Under the pieces are notes generated by a model. The model saw only the letters and a list, made by a program, of their open reading frames with translations. It did not search any database and was not told the DNA's origin. A stretch of 64,000 nt of DNA. Origin: Dendrophyllia cribrosa (taxonomy: Eukaryota; Cnidaria; Anthozoa; Scleractinia; Dendrophylliidae). How positions within the stretch are numbered: the first letter of the stretch is position 1; each line of letters starts with the position of its first letter. This document shows, in pieces, positions 32,801-47,800 of the stretch. The DNA lies in the NCBI GenBank assembly GCA_024195265.1, contig JAJLRJ010000009.1:31467774-31531773 (forward strand). Reading direction: 5' to 3'. The position numbers were made by a program, and so were the translations under genes.

Positions 32801-35800
32801 CATTGAAGGGGCATCGTCACGGGGAATTTGCTGTGGCTTAGCTGAATATACTAAATATTTGACAAAGTGCCTTTGCTCAAACATTAAATTGTTCTTAGAA
32901 CACCAAGAATAAAATATCAAGTGATTTCTCGAACGAAGAAGAAATTATAATCTTTTTTCGCGATTTTTCCAAGACACAAGGGAAGAACTTAAAAAAATTG
33001 GAAGTTGCAAGCCATTTCCATCCTTGCCATCTGCAGCTAAAGATAATGAATACTAATTTTTGTGCACTAGTTTAGTAATTATTAAGAAAACTGGACCATT
33101 ATTTTTAGGTTTCCATTGATAGAAATGTGTTTTTGGCTTTTCAAAGTCGTACTACTGTAAAAACAGGTGACAGTGCCCATCAATTACTGACGTAAAAACT
33201 GTCTACGTTTGGTCCGGCTGCAATTCGTCATGTACAAAACGTAAATATTTGTTATTTGTTAAAGTACCTATGGTCTTGACGTTTTAATAATAATAATAAT
33301 AATAATAATGTTTTTTTAGGAGCCACGCCAACAGAACACATGACAGCCGTGCTGCCATCTTTCCTCTTAGGTAAGAAATGAATTTTTCCATATGGAACGG
33401 TAAATGTCCCATCAGACCGGTTCAACCGACAAAATCGTTTTGGACCCAAAATTCCAAAAATTTTGGTTCACGCCCTGTTTCTCATGCAATGTTTTTGCCA
33501 TTACCAGCGGGTTTTTTACGCTTATTCCTGCTTGATAGCCAGTTCATTCATTGAGTGTATGCCTGCCGACCCGACGTTACATGAACGACCAAACTAACTG
33601 CTGGACTATTTCTACTGAAATACCATGTCTGAACAAGCGCATTGTGGATTTTTTTGTAGGTCCTTCATTCCCAGAGCGAACCAAGAAAAGACGAGTGCGA
33701 AGAAAGACTCGAAATTTACGAACCAAAAGAGGTGAGGCCTTGTTAGACTTTTTCTCTCCAAACTTGACAGGTACAGCCCAACACCTCTCGCCAATTACTG
33801 TTAACCCATCGCTTCCCCCCCCCCCCCCCCCCCCCCCCAACACCCCACCCCGAATGGAAAGGTTGTGACATGCATCGGGGACTATGTTTAATTGTGCAAC
33901 GGTGTAAGAGACAGGGCCAATGGCGTTACGCCATAATCTTTAACAACTGCTAGTACCTGGTCGATCCGGCCGGGTGTTGAATCCGCCAGGACTAACTGGA
34001 AAGCAGTCTATTTTCTATTTTTACGTGCTTTGCGCTTTTCTCCACCAAAAAAGTATTTACATGTATTTTCATTGGTGTCCATTAGATGGCGGGGTTTATG
34101 ATTTTGCGTTGTTTTGTTCTTGTATTCGTTTGTTTCTTGTCCACCCAGTTCCAGTTTTTATTGTTGGACCCCTTTGTACATAATCCTGTGTCGTTGCTTT
34201 ATGCTACCAAACACTAAAAAATGGAGAGGAATAAACAAAAAATGAGTCATTCAGCCAAAATGTTTATATGTTATATTAAACGAAATGGTCAAATGTTACG
34301 ATTAATTAAGTCCTACTCATACCTGTTTTATCTACAAATGTGTAGCCGGACTCGCATCATATGTTTGACTGATAAATGTTCACCCCACATGCCGTTTTCT
34401 CTGTCGTCTTCCCATGTTAGGAATAGATGATGACTCAGATGCCAGCAGTGTTTGCAGCATCAGCACCTGTCCTGGTGACCTGGATTTTAGAAGGAACACG
34501 CAGTATCGCCCCAAGATGCCCACGTATGCGGAGACTGACCAAGGTGCTGTTAGCGATCGACCCAAATCTTTATCTGGTCATAAGTCACAGACGAAAACCT
34601 CGAGTAAGCAAAACCATGGCATCCGTCCAAGACCGTCTGGTGTTCATGGCCCCTACCTTGTCTGTTGTTATTACAAACGACAGCAACCTTGTTATCAAGG
34701 CAAGCTGTGTAAATTTGCACACAGTGAAGAGGAAAGAAAAGCCTGGGAGGAAGACCGAAAGAAAGGTACATGAAGTAAATAAGTTCCCTTCGTCCTTCCT
34801 TATTTATCTTTTCGGACCAACTTACAAATTTGGACAATTGGATGACCTATACCTTAATTAGAAGAAACAAATCAGAGACCATTCTCACAATTACCCCTAG
34901 ACATACATGAAGAAACGACTGTAAGTAAATCCATTTTTCATTCGCGATCGAAGAAAACGTGTTCTTGGTCAGATGGTAGTGGCGTTGATGTTCAAAATTG
35001 ACCTGAACTCAATATTTAAGATTGACAAATCAATGCCGGTTCACGTCTCCTTATATGTCATCATATTTGTCTTATTCAGCTTTCAACAAACCATCTACCA
35101 AGCAGGATAAGGCAAAAACAGACCAAGAAAGTGAAAGCTCGTCCTCTTTACTAACAGAATGGCGCCAAGCGTTTAGAGGGCAGTGCCGAGCACCCTGTCA
35201 TATTCCCAAGAAAGGCCAAAAATACAAAATGTGTCCTGAGTAAGCATTACAATTTTGTTTAAAAATCTTATTCGGTTGCTCGGACGTACAGTCTATCAGA
35301 AAAGGAGGAATAGGGACAGATTCTATACCTTTTTCTTGGGAAGATGGATGTGAGTTTACATGTACTTTCAAGAGTAGGACGGTCTCAATTTACATAATTT
35401 ATGCACATCCAATTTCATTTGAGAAAAAAGGTTAAAGAAAAAATAGATAGACAAGCAAATATACATTATTTTTAATTTTTTTTACGGGTTCCCGTCAGCC
35501 GTTGCCTTTTTGCATTCTTTATTGATGAACTGGAACCGGATTATATGAATTATATAAATTATTATAATAATTAATCATTATTAATTAATTAATAATAATA
35601 ATAATTAATAATTATCAATTAATTATTAATATATTAATAATATTAATTATAATAATTATTGTAATAATTATATGAATTATATGTTCAAAACAATTAGAAA
35701 GCGCTGACTTAATAAAGGTTGTTTTTTTTATCTTTAAATGAAAGTGCTGAGTTTTTTTAAATTGTTTACAATTCAAGGTGGAAAAAAGGAACTTGCCAGC

Positions 35801-38800
35801 GCGCGAAAAGATGTACTGGTGCACACGATGTAAATGAGCTCAAAGCATGGAATGAACACTTGGAAAAGATGGAAAAGGAAATGGCAAAGAAAGACGAAGA
35901 ACACAATAAGAAGAAAGATGACGATTTCTCAGTGAAACGTGAAGCTAGTTTGCCAATAGAGGATAATCACCAAGTTCCTACTTACAAGGTTGGCTGTTAG
36001 AAAGTAATTATGTGATGCATGTTTTCATTGGTAAAACGTCGTACTCCTTATGAAGCGGGCGCTTCACGGTGGGCACAGATTCACTCAAAATCGCTCACCA
36101 TTCGCGTGCTTACAAAATGGCGGAAATCAGGGGCCCGTCAATTTTCGAAATGTGATATCTTTGGATCTCATCAACATATTAACGAACTTTTTTCACTTTT
36201 GAAATTATTATGGCGTGTACTTTCAGAAACTGTCATCAGATATCCCATAATACTAATTTCAAGTTTTGGCGCCATATTTGTGACGTCATTTTCCCGCCAA
36301 AATACTTGAAATTTAAAAAACAAAAAACATACGATTTTTGCGAATGATAACTTCTATATTGTTGTAAAATTTCTGCTTCCTAGGTTCAAAACTGTTAAAG
36401 TTGAATGAAGCGCAAGTTTTTTAGTCGATGTGATTCTAAATGACCTTTGACCCCCGCAGATAATGTGCGGGGAGTTCAAATTTTGAAACGTCATATCTTT
36501 TGATCGGATCAACGTATTTACGAGATTTTTTCAGTTTTGAGATGCTTGCGGCGAGCGCTTTCAGAAATTGTCATTAGATATCCCATAATACTAAGTTATT
36601 TTTTGGGCGCTAACTTTATGACGTCATCTTCCCGCCAAAAATTGCAAAAATGGAAAAACAAAAAATTTTTTTTTGTGAAAATGATGAGTTCTGTGCTGTT
36701 GTGAAATTTCATGTTAACAACATCAAAACGGAAAAAGTTATTATATCGCGAAATGTCGAGCGATTTCCAGTGAATCTGTGCCCACCGTACTTCATAAAGT
36801 TTTTTGTCAGCAACTCGTCCCAGACATAAGTTTATCGTTTTGGCCATGGCGCGGCCAACAAAGCATTGAGTACACATATGTCATCTATCGATCGTCGTTC
36901 ATAAACATATTGCTAATCTATTCTAAATTTTGTCGCTTATTTATCAAATAACCTGTATTCAAGGAGTCAACGGTGCTTGTAGTGGGTGGCTTTAAGAGTT
37001 TTGCAATGCGAAAAAGAAACAGAAACACAGCATAACGACGTTGTTAAACTGGAACGCTTTGCTATGTACACTGAACCAAGCCCTCCGGCGTAAAAAACAA
37101 CAACAAGGATTTCGGAACTGGACTCGTTTTTTTTTCAATTCATTCCATCGTTTTAAGGCAACAACTCGTCTTATTTAAAATTCTATCATGCAAAACAAGT
37201 TATGCCCTATCTAAAGCCTGGTTTCCATATAATCGCAGCGATCGTTACGATCGACGATCGCTGCTATCCTTGCGATCGCTGAGACCTCCGGTTTCCATAT
37301 GATCGCAGCGATCGCAAGGAAACGTCGAGTAGGCCTGGATCCGATAAACTTTAAGTGTAATATATATATAGATAGCCAGAGCCTAACAGCGTCGCACTTT
37401 GAACAAGCTTAACTAAGGTGAAATTTAACTTAAGGTGATTCCATCGAAAAAGAAGGAATTTTTACGATTTTCTAAAACTTGGTCCAGATGGTAATTATGT
37501 TATGAGCATCACAAAAATGAAATAAAAAATAGGGGTCACCGTGCTCGTTTTTGCACAACATGGATGGCCATTATAGTAACTATACGACCCACGAGGTTTC
37601 ATTACTGAACCCTAGTAATCAGAAACGGGACTATAATTTCTAAAAAAAATCATTGCTTGGATTAAAATAATAGAGCAGTTCAACAAAATTGACTTTGATC
37701 TTACATTATAAACTATTTTAGTTGACCAGGAATTAAGATTATGAAACAAATTAAAGAATTCGCGGCGTGCGCGCATACCCAACACTACCTGAAGACGTGT
37801 TCTTTACAGCATTCAAATACAAATATTTCAAAGCAGAATTTTTAACTTTTCTTTAAATCGCGATATATTGTATAGTCAACCGTGTGTCATTTAAATTTCT
37901 GCATTAAAAATTGAGGGTCACCGTGCTCGTTGTCAAGCTATTGTTCCCGACCAGCGCGAAATCCTCTTTGTAATTGAATCCTTAAAGGAAACCCTCTTGC
38001 TTCGGAGTGCGCGCGCGCTCGTGCACGCGCAAATGACGCAATTTATTATGCGCAGTAGTGATGCGCAATGCAAAACTAGGGAATCACCTTAAGTGAAAGG
38101 TGGGAAGCACAAGAATTAAGATTGACGACCGGGCTATTTTTCAATTTTAGCAATTCTCAAAAAACAGTAAGCTTATTACCCGACCGTCTGCACAGTACAT
38201 TTAGACCGTACAAAAGTTCACAAAAACAACTTTTCCCTGTCTAGAATAACTAGTACGACTACTTTCCGAATAAAAATTGCCCGAGAAACTGATTTGGAAA
38301 TCAAAATTGCAAAAATACACAAACATATTTGCATAAGGCGACGCGAGTGAAGACAGAAAATCTAAGTCTTGTTTTGTTTACATAAAAATGAACAACACAA
38401 TCTTCTTTCGGAAAATTTTATTCAAATCTCCATTAGTTTAAGTTTAAAAGCAAAACATGTACCATTTATAGCGCATCAAGGCAGAGCTATCCTCGATGAA
38501 ATTCAAGATAACAACACGACTTAATTTGAGAACGTTTCATAAACATGTCTCCAAAACTTAAGAGAACACAAAGGAAAAGTCAATCGAGAATTGATATCAA
38601 CATACATTCCCATCGAAAAATGCGATTAATTTTACCTTTAAGTCACTGGACTGCTTGGAAAGTCGTCAAAACTCCGCTTCTTCGGTTCTGAAATCCGTAA
38701 TAAAAACAAGGCATCTCCCCGCATTGCTCCTGCATTGATAAAAACGTATGAGGGTTCCTCGAAGCAAGATTTTATCCCAGAAAGATCTTCTTTTTCCACT

Positions 38801-41800
38801 AAAGCGGCTTCTGAGTATCCCTTAATTAGTATCCCTGTCTTGAGTAACAAACCGCGAAAAAATGCAGGGAAATATAAACGACTTTACTGCTCTGCTAAAC
38901 ACTGCGAAAGATCCAACTTTTAAAGCGTTTACCAAGCTGACGGCTGTGTAGCCCCACGTGTGGCGTCATACGCGCATGTTTTGCGACGTCATACGCGCCC
39001 GCGAGTTTGCCTTGCGCAACAGACGCACCGACACATGTCACGGAGGCGCGCCCGCGAAACATTCCGCTAGCCATGACCATGAAATATGACAGGCATAGGT
39101 TCTACATGTATGAGTATGGGGCTACGCAGCGGGCCTTCGGCCAGCGAGTGCTCCGCTATTATAGGATACAAGGCTTTGGGGTGCAATGTTTTCTGGGACA
39201 TTTTGGATCGCAAGGATCGCAAGAGCGGTTTCCATCTAAAAACCTCTCGATCGCAAGGATCGCAAGGATCGCAGAGATAGAATTTTTTCTATCTCTGCGA
39301 TCGCATTCAATATGATCGCAAGGGTCGCACAACACTCTTTTCTGCGATCGCTACGATCTTTACGATCCTTTCGATTATATGGAAACCAGGCTTAAGTGAT
39401 TTGAATTATGGCAACGAAATACGTTTGAATTTGTACTGGGTTTGACAGAAGAGCGCATCAGCACGTGCTTTTTAATGATGATGTAATACGTGGCTCTCAG
39501 AAATGAATGCACGGGATTTTCACCTGAATCCAAAATCACGCAGCTCTTTTAATCTAATGGTATGGCACGTTTATTTTTGATACTTATTTCCTTGCCGCTA
39601 AAAATTACTAGCTTAAAATGTTATAACGAAGTAAAACCGGTACCTTTATATACTTATCTCGTTTTTATAGCTTAAAAACGCGGCATCCAATGTCTCAAAG
39701 GTACATGTAGCTGGGCATGCGCAGGTTTCCAAAAACCAAAGCAATGGAATTCGTCCTCGACCGTCCAATGTTTATGCTGCCTACCGACTCTGTTTACAAA
39801 TCCGTATTGGGCGAGTATGTCCTATCGGAGATCAATGCAGTTTCGCACACAGTGAGGCAGAGAGATTATCATGGGAAGAAGACCGAAAAAAAGGTACCTA
39901 AAAATACACATTACTTAAATAAGAATGATTGGTACAGTTGGTACGAACGAGTACATAAGTCATTTTTTCTGTTTTATTTTAGTTATTTTTGTTTCTTTGG
40001 AAACTGCTACTTTGTGTCGAAGGGGACGGGGGACGTTTGGACAGAAAGTTGTTAGGGCCCAGTTGTTCGAAAGGAGCTTACTCGTTTAAAAATTAAAAGC
40101 GGTTTTTCTGTTAATTTTAAATATAAATTAAGAGCAATCAAATTCAATTTGTAGGCTTAAAATAATTTACAGGAATCTGATTTCAATGTTGGCGCAAATC
40201 CTGGGTTTACTTAACCCGGCGCGGGTTGATTTTAAACGTTTTTATCTTTAAAAGTTCAAGAAGTAATACTTAGTCTTTTTCTAGGTGTTAGTAAGCCGGC
40301 CAAACTAGAAAAGGTTAAAAAACCAAAAGCGAGTGGAAGTTCTTCCCCCTTACTAAAAGAATGGCGCCAAGCATTTAGAGGGCCGTGCCGAGCACCGTTA
40401 AGGATTCCAAGCAAAGGCGAGAAGTACAGAATGTGTCCTGAGTAAGTGTCATTTCATTTCTAAAATGTAAAATAACAGTGAATAATTAGGATCCTACTTG
40501 TTTAGAGCTCCAGGTATCCGACTCATAAACTAAACTCCAATATGATACGTCGTCCTGGCAAAAGCATAACGCTGAAGTGGATTTTCAGTTTGGCTACAAA
40601 TGGTTTTACTTCAGAATACCTATATCCCGAAGAGAGAATGGATCAATGTCGTATAAGGTTTTGTACATAACTATGTTTGGCTTGACGTTTTTTTCATATA
40701 AGTTCGTTTTTTACTTACATTTAATTTTTTTATATATTTTTTTTTAGACCCATGTATGTTATGTCTTATTATTTTTTTTAATAAAGATCTTTATTGTCTA
40801 AGCCCATGTCGTAGCTAGGTTTAGTATATATAGTAGTAACCTCGGATAGCCTTATTTTGGAGTTTTTGAAACAAGGCGTGGCAGAATCATGTACTCTTAC
40901 TGCGTTGCCTCCGCTCATAAAAAGCTGTAACTAAGGAAGAAAATCTTACTTCCTAAAACGGGGCTTTCGAATGGAATATTCTACCACGTGACTTTAGCGA
41001 CCTCCTTATAAAAAACTTTTGATATTAATACCTTATACTCATAGTAAAAGTAGAACACTTAATTCTTGATTCAAAGGTGGAAAAAAGGAACTTGCAAACT
41101 AGGAAGAGGATGTACTTATGCGCACGATGAAAAGGAACTCGCAGCATGGAATGAACACTTAGAAAAGATGGAAAAGGAAATGGAGAAGAAAAATGAAAAG
41201 GAAAATAAGAAGAAAGATGAAAATTCTGCAGAGAAGAGAGAAACAAATTCGTCAACAGAGGATTATCACCAAACTCCTACTTACAAGGTTGGCAGTTTAA
41301 TCATATAGCGCATGCTTCATTGATTGGTGGAAAATTTTCAGCGTATTTTTTATCCAAGCTCTAAAAAGTTGAATCATATACTACCTACAAGGTAAAAGTG
41401 AACATTACTTCGATAAACACAGCCATGCATAGCGAATGTATGTATTACATAAATTATATACTAGATATTCCCACTAATTAACTATTATAGCGCGAAAGCG
41501 AGCGTGATATCGCCTAATACTTAGCTGACGAGGCCGTAGGCCGAGTCGGCTAAAATTGGGCGATATCACGCAAGCTTGAGCGCTATAGACACTTTTAATA
41601 AATACCACGATGCATCATTTTCCGCTAATGACGTCAAACATATTCTTTTGAATTCTCTTGCAATTTAAAAGAATAATACATTTGACATCGATAGCGGAAT
41701 GTGATGCATCCTGGTATTTATTAAAAGGGTCTAAAATAGTTTTATAATTCAACACATTGATAACAAAGCACTGTTTGAAGAAAAAATATCGCCGACAAGC

Positions 41801-44800
41801 CTTTTATTTAAAAAACTTACATATGTTTTACCGCGTGAAACTTGCAACATCACACATCGTGAATGAAAGTGGCGCCTTTGTCAATATTGCGCAAGCTTGA
41901 ACACTATATAAACTGTTTTATAATTCAACACATTGATAACAAATCACAGTTTCGAGAAAAAAATTCATTGAGATATACAACCTTTCATTAAGTAAAAAGG
42001 CTAACAACAATATTTTACCTCGCACCATTTCTTAAACAACATGACAAGTAGCGAATACCGAAACATTTGCCAAGCTAAAATTAATTTAGCGTACACAATC
42101 AGTTGAGAGTTTCTACGAAGAGCTTTCGTCTACTCAAAACACGGGACAGAGTAGTGACTACAAGAATTAAAACACAGTGAAATGGCATAGAATGTCTTAG
42201 TTACAAGTGTTTCGTATCTTAATAAGTTCAATTTAGAATCAAAACAAATTGAACAAACACACGGCTACGAACCTAAACATAGCGGCGAAAACGGTCTGAA
42301 ATAACTGCAGCGTGGACAGTAAGCCGTCTTACAAAAATTCACAGCTAAAGGATACAAGAAACCGTTAAAACATCGTACCTGTAGTTGATTTGGCTTTTTA
42401 TTCCCTTCCATCAGCACCAAATTTTCAAACATCGAAGTACGAGCTGAGTCGATCAATGTTGTTTACAAGCTTGCTCGTTTTTTAGCCCTTTTTTAGCTCC
42501 TACAGCCGTAATGACGAGAAAAGAAACTTTTCTGAGGAAGCATCATGTCTATACCATATTCCAGAGGTGATTACCAAAGAAATTTTACGAAAATTGTGCT
42601 CCTTCATTCACTTCTTGTCAAGCGGTTAAACTTTGAACCAGTTTTCATTCATCTACGCCAAGAAACAACACTGCGACCGCGACAACGCGAAAATTTCGCG
42701 CCTTTTTTGTCCAATCATGTGAACAATATTTTTTCTCTTTTCTTTTCTTCTCTTTTTTCTTTCTTTTCCCTTTTTTAACTAATAGTTCACGCACTTTTTC
42801 GCCCAAAAACACGAAATTGCAGGCAGCAGTCATATTCACTTTCGTTCAAAATGCGAAATTTACCGCCATCGCTGGTTATACTTCATGTAGACATAACGTA
42901 TATCGATAACTTTTTGACCATATTTGGGCAGTGTATCAATGTGTTCAATTATAAATCTTGTTATAATCAGGACCAACATAAATTAGTAAATATCGTTCGC
43001 CCTAGAAATTTACGTTTTATATTTTATGCTTTTTATTTTTTCAAGAACAGTTAAGTGAACTGTTAAGTTTGCGATCATATAAAACGTACTTGACTTTCAG
43101 GTTAACAGCTTTACCAGGCTTACTATACCAGGAAATACCAAGCTTATCCAGGCTTTTAAAACATTAGTATCACGCTTGGTTAGCTGGTTAGCCTGGTTAA
43201 CCAGGATAAGACCCGGGTTGACCCTGCAAGATCGCCCGCAATGCATCACGGAAAGTGACAATGGGTCTTTAACAGCTATTCACCGAAATGGAGGTAGCTA
43301 GTGGTGGATATTTACCACTTGCCACCGTTACTGAGCGCGATAACCGACCGACACTGACGGTGAGATAATATAGAACGAAAATGATGATTTTGAACTCATT
43401 TATTCCTGTCTGACTCAACGATTACAATTTTTGCGCGCAAATTGCTTGGAGGCTGCTTGGAGGTGAATAGCACTTGCTATCCCGAGTTTTAGTAGCCAAT
43501 TAGAGTGCGCGAACAATCACTATCCACTGTTTTAGTATATACTAATCCTGGTTATACGAGAATTCAGTTTTATCGACTGAGTTGATAAGGTAAATTGACC
43601 ACCGTAAAAAGATTCAAATAGCTATTTGAATCTGTTTACGGTGGTCAATTTACTTTATCGACTCAGACTAAATTCTCGTGTTTCTCCCCCCACCGACGCA
43701 GCACCACAGTTTCTCTAGAAACTAACCCAATTCATTTAATCCTGGTTATACCAGCTTTCGGTGCAAGGGTAGGTATGGCACTATCGATTTTTTTAGATCT
43801 CTTGGCAAAACATAGTTTGATTTACTTTGTATTTTGTTTTTATTTGTCTTTAGCTCGAAGAACTCGTCTCCAGCCTTTCAGGAGTAACAGTGACGTGTCA
43901 ACCCGATGATCTCGACGTCTCATTACAGGTGCCGCTGGAAAACGAAGGAGAAATAACATACAACTGGAACGTACGAGTGTGCTATGAGGTTAGACTATAA
44001 ACGGTATTGACTAGTATGTTAAAGCGAAACGACTTTTAACTGTGAAAGGCGAATCCAGGAGAGGACTCAAGATGCAGCGTTAGGGTACCCATTTCAAACC
44101 TACAACTGAAAGTGATTTTTGTCCGTTATGTGGGTGTGAGAAGCAAACTTTAAACCATATGTTAATCCAATGCAGTAAATCGCTCTCCTTCTGGAATACG
44201 TTTCAAAAATGGTGGTTTGAAAAAGCACGTGAAAGACTTTCTTTAAAACATGGTAGCATTTTATACGGCTACTTTGACAATACAAAATACTGGCAGGCAT
44301 TAAACTACTCAATTCTAATAGCAAAATACTATATATTCTGCACGTCAAACAGGCGCCAAGGTGAACTATACTTTTGTAACTTCCTGCTGCGAATCCAAGA
44401 AAAAATTAAAATAATTAAAGAAACTGCAATTGCAAAGAAATGCTTGCCTGCTTTTCGCCGAAAGTGGACAGTTCTTCTTTAACTTCTATAATTAGTATTA
44501 GTAAATTTGTAAATGTAATTGTACATCTGCGTAGTTCGTGTAATATCATATAGTAATTGTAGTTATGTAAATAATGTATTCAATTTAAAATAAAGTTGTA
44601 AAAAAAATTAAAAAAATTCAAACCTACAATGAATCAGTTTACTTTTGTGAATACTTCACTTTGTAATACTACATCCCATTCTGAATGAAGTTAATTTTTA
44701 GGTTTTGCACTGTAGTTATTTCAGAAATCAGTTTATGGCAGGTAGTTAATAAGAGCGCTTCCATAGAAATCAGCCTCGAAAAGTAACTCACAGGCCAACT

Positions 44801-47800
44801 TGTTTATAGAAATTTATCTAACCTTTATTGATCTTATTTAATCTTTAAACAGTTATCTAAGCGGGTTTTTGTATTTTATCTTAGTCGAGTGTCACTGGCC
44901 ATCTACAAGACGTTGTACTCTTCCCACAATACCACAAATGTTATACTCTATCTGGCGTCAGATTCCAGTGTACTGTGGTATCTCCGCGTGGTCCGCCGAC
45001 ACATGTAAAAACACCTGACAACGAACAGTTGGTTGATGATTTTCACTACCCAGTAAAACAGTATTTGCGCACCTTGCACGGAAGTTGTGAAGTTCACATC
45101 TCAGTTTCGTTCTCCACTCTTGTGTTTGGAAGCTTTACACAAGTTTTAGTTCTTGACTTCGGGAAAGAAACTCACCTTGCCGTTAAGATGAACATTGAGG
45201 TCGGCAGTCAAGAATTCCTCCAGGAGTTTAGCGAAGGGAAGACACAGCTGACTTTAGATTGGACTTTATGGGACGACGGATCCCGAAAGATCATCAAGTT
45301 TGAGCCCAAACTACCTTCGGTGTTCAACAATGAGCATTTAACAGACAAGTATCAGTTGCCTAGAGTAAAGGAAATTGTCCCTTCGCCTCTTCTAGACAGA
45401 TCTCAAGGCTTGAGTCAGAAAAATTACATTAATGTCATGCATCAACTATTATTTGTGGAGGAGTTCTACATTCGAAAACAAATCGCCAGGTAAACATTTT
45501 ATTGTAAGCGATTTTTTTAAGAAGGACGCGAAGCTTTCTCGTATACTATCTCGGTAAGGCTTGATAAAAGTACTTGTAAACTATGTTTACTTTGTTACGA
45601 GCATAAGAAATCAAGAAAAAAGTTCTGCGTCCGTTGACTTAATTGTTGTATAGTCGTATCTCCCTTAGAAACCCGCTTCTTTAAGGGACCGATTTTCCAA
45701 GATGTTATGACGTGATTGGCGCTTAAGAGGCTCGAACACGAGAGGAAAGTTAGAACTATACCCGATGCCAACCGATGGCTACAACTACCTGCACCCGACA
45801 AACAATTGTTTATTACCCGAACGGAAACAAAATAGCCAAACAATAACCTTAAACAATCGAAAAACTTTGATTAATAATAACAATGACAGCAAATAACAAC
45901 TGCACTAACAATAAACTCACTACGAATAAATAACGTCAGCAGCCAGAAAATTAATCATCAACTGTATTACGATAATCTTTTCACGTGACTCTATAGATGA
46001 TCCCGAGTTAGGTTTTCAAACAGTTACTCACCAAACAATATAACTTCACCGAACGACCACACTATTTCTTTTTGTTCTCTTTCATTTTGCAGTTTCAACG
46101 TACAGGAAGCAAATTTGCATGCTGCAAAACTAGTAGTGAAGAAAGATGAAGTATTGTGCGCACAGGAAGGATGGCTGTATGGCTCTTTTCACGTCTCGCG
46201 TCCGATTACACCGGATGACGCTCAGGGGCGGCTTCTGCTGAGAAATCTGTTCAGAAGCTTGGGATCCGTTCTCTTAGCAAAATGTGGTACAGATTCCGTG
46301 GTTTACGAAGCGTTAGTTGACTCCGTGGAGGACAGCCGAGTCATCTTAAAGCTATCTCACAAGTGCTGTAAAGATCTGGCGCTGTCCAATAACACGTTCA
46401 CGACAGTGGACGTCCAGTTTCACATCAATCGACTTCCTCTGTGTGAGATGCACGACAACATCGATAGGCTGGGGCCCGAGCATTTCAGAGTACTATTTCC
46501 GGAGCTAAGCAGCGTTGGTTCAGAAGAGAAGGTAAAATATGAAATCATTTTTAGTTTTCTTTTGTTTACTTTTGACTGTTGTCAATAACTGTTTAACTTA
46601 TTTCACGGGTCTTGTGTAATCACTCTAACAAAGTCAGGTCGATAGTCTATCAAAATCGTCATCGGTTAGATATAATTCAACATGAGCTCTATTGCTCATA
46701 ATATATTTTGAAAACGATTTCGTGAATCTGTTTGTGCTATACGCTTAAGATTTATTTTATATTTTTTTAGATTTACGAACTTCCTTGGATTCTTGATCCA
46801 AGCCTAAACGAGGATCAGAAAGAAATTATCAAGAAAATAGCTGCTCCCGCGATCGATTTTCCTCCCCTTGTTGTTTTCGGTCCTTTTGGAACTGGCAAAA
46901 CCTTCACGCTGAATCAAGCCATTCGTCGTATATCCGTGAACCAGAACAACCGAGTGCTCATCTGCACACATTCAAACAGCGCTGCAGATATACACGTAGA
47001 ACTGTTGGATACATATCTGAAAAAGGAAAACGGTATAGTGGCATGTAGGCCTTTGAGGATTTACGCGCCGTTGCGAAAGCTTTCAACAGTAACTGACACA
47101 GTAAAAGAGTATTGCCTCATTGCTGACAAGGGAAAACAAACGGAAGCTTTCAGACTTCCAACTCGTGAGGACGTGATTCGTCATAGAGTTATCGTATCAA
47201 CTCTTGCAATGTCTCGAGCTCTTTTCGACATGGATCTTCATCGTGGATATTTCTCGCACATCTTAATCGATGAAGCTGCACAGGCCCTGGAGACGGAAAC
47301 ATTATCACCACTGACACTCGCAGGGAACAATACCAAAGTGGTTTTCACTGGAGACCACATGCAGGTACGATGAGACGCTTTAGAACAAAGGACGTGCAGG
47401 GTGGTGTTTTGTTATTCTGAACAGTTCGTCAGTTCATGAAGTGATCGAAATTAGAGTACATTGTATTACCCCTTTTTGTTAACAAACACAAATCATCACA
47501 AACCTTACTGACCTTATAAAAAAACCTATATATTTTTTCATACAGAATAAAATGCCCAGAAGTTGATCTATTTGATTTCGGTTTGCCAATACATTCATTC
47601 GTTCTTTTTGGCAGCAGCATTCCTATGACAGAATCGTGTAAAAATGTCCTTTATCTCCTCGGTAATCAATATTTAAATTGTATTTTTATTTGAATTTGTC
47701 GCCCAACGTTTCAGCTGCAAGAATCGTCTACCAATGCAACATTCCTTAGCTGCTTAGCTAGCTGAAAACAATGTGTGAACATTTGAGACAGTATATAATC

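Noticed and set aside
33951..33975. String resembling the first 20 bases of 18S rRNA
   Set aside because: Only about 16 of 20 bases agree and nothing downstream matches rRNA.
34862..34920. 59-base exon with a consensus donor
   Set aside because: It would leave the wrong phase for the exon at 35080; kept only as a possible alternative exon.
38638..39315. Short frames inside the 2.2-kb TIR element
   Set aside because: No transposase motif, no splice context, and several overlap inverted repeats.
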